From Desulfuromusa sp. (lineage in GTDB: Bacteria > Desulfobacterota > Desulfuromonadia > Desulfuromonadales > Geopsychrobacteraceae), in the NCBI GenBank assembly GCA_021157505.1, contig JAGGWI010000253.1, forward strand, positions 1 through 8,941: a DNA stretch of 8,941 nucleotides. Reading direction: 5' to 3'. Made by a program: the position numbers and the translations under genes. The notes below the pieces were generated by a model. It was not told the origin of the DNA. It worked only from the letters and a program-made list of their open reading frames with translations, and did no database searches. This document shows, piece by piece, positions 6,676 through 8,941 of the stretch. How positions within the stretch are numbered: position 1 is the stretch's first letter; each line of letters opens with the position of its first letter.

Positions 6676-6891
6676 TTGAAGAGAGGAAAAACAGGGAGGC
6701 CTGCCTTAAAACAAAATGAGGTGCACTCTAATCGAGTGGTCACCTTCGTAACAGATCAACAGCTTGCCCTTCTGTTGTATCACGCAGAAGAAGAGGATCG
6801 AACTCTTTCTTCAGTCGTACGACAAATCATTACACGGAAGCTTAAACAAGACCTAGAAACCAAAGATGAGGGAGGTGGGCGGCAGGAATAA
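6676..6891 (+). CDS. Ribbon-helix-helix DNA-binding protein, second paralogue
   Basis: A 71-residue small basic protein starting at TTG. The likely strand is at 20-26 (RVVTFVT), helix 1 at about 27-40 and helix 2 at about 43-56 (TLSSVVRQIITRKL), with an acidic and glycine-rich tail. Over 40 core residues, 24 are identical to the RHH protein at 1-234, including SNR, VTFVTD and RTLSS. Open frame continues upstream of the TTG to 6613. Its codons from CTG 6628 (L-I-N-Q-K) resemble the M-T-N-Q-K start of the paralogue, so a longer protein starting at 6628 is possible. It is probably a local repressor. The repeat array just upstream and the outer-membrane genes downstream are its plausible targets by position only. 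Confidence 0.75.
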   Translation: MKRGKTGRPALKQNEVHSNRVVTFVTDQQLALLLYHAEEEDRTLSSVVRQIITRKLKQDLETKDEGGGRQE

Positions 6892-6907
6892 GGTGTAAAG
6901 CCTTCAT

Positions 6908-6945
6908 GGTTATGCCGCCAGTCTGAGAGATGGACCGGCGTAGCC
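6908..6945 (+). other. RNA hairpin with wobble-preserved stem
   Basis: GGTTATGCCG (6908-6917) pairs over all ten positions with CGGCGTAGCC (6936-6945) if two G-U pairs are allowed. The loop region can add CCA/TGG and TCT/AGA pairs. It starts 16 nt after the RHH stop. No U tract follows, so an intrinsic terminator is unlikely; a structured leader, 3' stabiliser or mobile-element remnant is possible. Confidence 0.5.
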
Positions 6946-7157
6946 GGGCCTGGTAAAGCGGCGCCTTAAGTTCTAGGAGTTGTTCCATCCATCAACATTG
7001 AAGCTGGGAGAAAACATGGGCTGATCGTCACATGACCAGTCGCTTCGTGTGGATATCAAAACCGCTGCGCTATTTTTGAGCCTGTAAAGTTTTCGTGTAA
7101 AAGTAATGATGAGAAGAAGATATTCAGTGCCAAATCGTTATTTAACATCACCTTTAT

Positions 7158-7163
7158 AAGGAG
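7158..7163 (+). promoter_or_regulatory. Shine-Dalgarno site for the FadL-type gene
   Basis: AAGGAG lies 5 nt before the ATG at 7169 and fixes that start. Confidence 0.75.
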
Positions 7164-7168
7164 CTCGA

Positions 7169-8428
7169 ATGAACCCGATAAAAAACATACTCGGCATTTC
7201 AATCCTTCTATTGCTTGCCACCACTCCTGCTTTCGCTGGAGGAATCTATCTCTCTGAAATAGGCACGCCGATCAGTGTCGGCACAGCGGGTGTTGCCAAT
7301 GTGACCAATACGAAGGGTGCAGATTCCGTTTATACCAATCCTGCTGGAATGACGGGTATTGATAGCGTTCAGATCATAGTCGGCAGTCAGGTAGTGATAC
7401 CGACGTTACGGTTTGATTCGGATATTGCGACCGCAGGCGGCAGTGATGGCGGCAACGCCGGTTCTGTCGTTTCCATTCCGAGCCTCTTCGCCGTTAAGCC
7501 CTTGAACAATGACTGGCGTTTAGGCCTTGCCATCTCTATCCCATCGGGTGGCGGTGTGAACTACGGCAAGGATTTCGTCGGTCGCTATCAGGCGCAAAAA
7601 TCCGAGCTTGCTGTTATTGGCATCTCTCCCGCAGTCGCCTACCGGGTCAATGACAAACTGTCATTGGGTGCCGGAGTCTCTTTCCTTTACACCAGCATGG
7701 ATCTGCATGTCGCCGTCAACCAACCTGGGCCATCATCTTCTGATGGACAGATCAAAATGGACGAACTCGATGATTGGGCCTACCAGGGATTCATCGGTGC
7801 AACATATAAAGCAACGGATCGCCTGACGTTCGGTGTGGTCTATCGCACTAAAGCCGATACTGAGCTCGAAGGCGACATCAAATTCAAAAACATTACAGTC
7901 CCACCTCTTAACGAACTGACTTCGAAGTTCAATAAAGCCCAAATCGACTTCACTTATCCACAACTGGTCAAGGTCGGCGTGAAATACAAACTAACTGACG
8001 ATACAGTTTTGATGGCTGATTTCGATTGGGAAGAATGGTCAGCGTTCGGTGACACCCGTATCGGCCTCAGTGGCGACGGTTCGGCTCTTCAATCTTTTGA
8101 TCGCGACTGGGATGATACCTGGCACCTTGGTTTTGCTCTGGCACATAAACTGTCTGAAAATCAGTCTATTACTGCCGGTATCGGCTACGACAGCTCACCG
8201 GTGAGTGATAGCAAGCGCACAGCAGATCTTCCGGCTGACGAACAGCTACGTCTTTCAACATCTTACGTCAGAAAAATCTCTGAACACCTCGGCATGGCGC
8301 TGGGGGGAACCTTCCTCTGGCTTGGAGAAGGCAAGATGGATCAGGTTGTCCAGGGCGAGCGTTTTAAGGGTGAGTTCAGTACCAACCACATCATCTTCCT
8401 GTCGGCGACAGTGAAGTATGTTTTTTAG
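7169..8428 (+). CDS. OmpP1/FadL-family outer-membrane transporter
   Basis: A 419-residue outer-membrane beta barrel of the FadL/TodX group, which takes up long-chain fatty acids or other hydrophobic compounds. The signal peptide covers residues 1-23, with cleavage after AFA. The mature N terminus contains the family hatch region (SVGTAGVANV, then ADSVYTNPAGM ending at residue 61), in which NPAGM is the hallmark motif. Alternating hydrophobic strands follow, and the protein ends in VKYVF, the terminal aromatic residue expected for insertion by the BAM machinery. Length is usual for the family. The next barrel-like gene begins 15 nt later with its own ribosome binding site, so the two are probably co-transcribed. 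Substrate cannot be assigned; a hydrocarbon or fatty-acid role is the family default. Confidence 0.92.
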   Translation: MNPIKNILGISILLLLATTPAFAGGIYLSEIGTPISVGTAGVANVTNTKGADSVYTNPAGMTGIDSVQIIVGSQVVIPTLRFDSDIATAGGSDGGNAGSVVSIPSLFAVKPLNNDWRLGLAISIPSGGGVNYGKDFVGRYQAQKSELAVIGISPAVAYRVNDKLSLGAGVSFLYTSMDLHVAVNQPGPSSSDGQIKMDELDDWAYQGFIGATYKATDRLTFGVVYRTKADTELEGDIKFKNITVPPLNELTSKFNKAQIDFTYPQLVKVGVKYKLTDDTVLMADFDWEEWSAFGDTRIGLSGDGSALQSFDRDWDDTWHLGFALAHKLSENQSITAGIGYDSSPVSDSKRTADLPADEQLRLSTSYVRKISEHLGMALGGTFLWLGEGKMDQVVQGERFKGEFSTNHIIFLSATVKYVF

Positions 8429-8443
8429 AAAGGAACATTACAA

Positions 8444-8941
8444 ATGATATTGAATTTGAAAAAAATTATTTTTTTTTTGTGCAGCAAGCACTCTAATTTC
8501 TCTTTGCGCTACGTTTGCTGTTGCAGACGAACAAGAGCGACAGGAGAATCCATCGAATCCGCTTGCCGCATCCACCAATATTGATCTGCGTGCAAAGTAT
8601 CTTGACCTAGGTGACAACAACGAACGTTACCACTATTCACTTGAAGGGTCCTCCATGCTTACCCCCAAAATCAAGTTGAAGGTCGAATTGCATTACTGGG
8701 ATACCGATGTCACCGGATCGAGTGAGAACGATTTTGAAACCATGGTTGTCAAACCGATCATTTTTGTCAAGGAAGCAGTCAGGAATGAAATACCATACCG
8801 AGTGGCGCTCGGGCTTGAATGGACGCATGATTTCGATAATGATGATAAGGGGATTGGTGGTGGTAGCAGCACAATTGCGCCTTTTGTCGGGATTGCGATG
8901 AAAGTTTCGGAGCAGTTGTCGCTGATCCCGCTGCTACAGCA
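8444..8941 (+). CDS. Probable outer-membrane protein, frameshifted in signal peptide, partial
   Basis: The gene runs off the window end. From ATG 8444, preceded by AAAGGA (8429-8434), the frame encodes MILNLKKIIFF and then meets a run of ten T. Staying in this frame gives an unrelated sequence and an early stop. Shifting by one base after the T run gives an open frame from 8481 to the end, with no stop in about 153 codons. With nine T, the start would be MILNLKKIIFFCAASTLIS..., a normal signal peptide ending at ATFAVA before DEQ. The mature part (NIDLRAKYLDL, then alternating strands such as KIKLKVELHYW and YRVALGLEW) looks like an outer-membrane barrel, but I do not recognise the family. The downstream frame has no usable in-frame start near the 5' end. 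Phase variation, a true pseudogene or a homopolymer sequencing error are all possible. Confidence 0.65.
8469..8478 (+). repeat. Ten-T homopolymer at the frame break
   Basis: Ten consecutive T lie within the signal-peptide codons, 25 nt after the ATG at 8444 and 3 nt after a run of seven A (8459-8465). Loss of one base in either run restores the full reading frame. Confidence 0.9.

Larger units (their letters stand above)
6892..7168. other. Intergenic leader ahead of the FadL-type gene
   Basis: 277 nt without a supported gene. It holds the hairpin at 6908-6945 and GC-rich sequence after it, then AT-richer DNA leading to the FadL ribosome binding site. All frames are closed within short distances. 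I recognised no riboswitch, tRNA or known small RNA, and no convincing -35/-10 pair. Confidence 0.5.

Noticed and set aside
6465..6743. Minus-strand open frame of 92 codons across the 10-bp repeat array
   Set aside because: Its repetitive YWHL/TGIYWH-like sequence is simply the translation of the tandem repeat, and it overlaps the RHH gene on the other strand.
6921..6928. CTGAGA-like stretch reminiscent of a TPP riboswitch
   Set aside because: The other conserved TPP elements and the expected helices are absent, and the downstream gene is not a thiamine gene.

Overview
The window reads as chromosomal DNA of a Gram-negative bacterium. Five of its genes encode proteins with Sec-type signal peptides, one is a FadL-family outer-membrane barrel, and strong AGGAG-type ribosome binding sites and overlapping (ATGA, TAATG) gene junctions are frequent. 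Proteobacteria in the broad sense, including Desulfobacterota or Desulfuromonadota, would fit; I cannot name a genus. All well-supported genes are on the plus strand.

Layout. (1) Positions 1-1499 hold a small ribbon-helix-helix (RHH) DNA-binding protein translationally coupled to an exported metallo-beta-lactamase-fold hydrolase. (2) Positions 1500-1761 are an intergenic region with two hairpins, a 9-bp tandem repeat and no convincing gene. (3) Positions 1762-6340 are a compact four-gene operon: a two-TM, mostly periplasmic protein with a degenerate EF-hand-like loop; a LolD/MacB-type ABC ATPase; an FtsX/MacB-type permease with a histidine-rich periplasmic domain; and a periplasmic binding protein related to ZnuA. 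(4) Positions 6341-6675 are an intergenic region carrying five perfect tandem copies of a 10-bp unit. (5) Positions 6676-6891 hold a second RHH protein, about 60% identical to the first over its 40-residue core. (6) Positions 6892-7168 are an intergenic region with a hairpin whose stem keeps pairing through G-U wobbles. (7) From 7169 to the window end there are two outer-membrane-type genes: a FadL/OmpP1 transporter, then a probable barrel protein cut by the window edge. The reading frame of the latter is broken in a 10-T run inside its signal peptide.

How it fits together. The four-gene operon looks like a metal (probably zinc) handling system with unusual parts. A ZnuA-like binding protein is paired with a MacB/FtsX-type transporter instead of a ZnuB-type importer, and that binding protein appears to lack the first two canonical histidine ligands of its family. 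It has a separate His-rich loop, and histidine clusters also occur in the permease and in the 603-residue partner. This is the best candidate here for an under-described system. The two paralogous RHH proteins, one fused by overlap to an exported hydrolase and the other sitting behind an iteron-like repeat array and ahead of outer-membrane genes, suggest a small family of local regulators. That regulatory role is inference.
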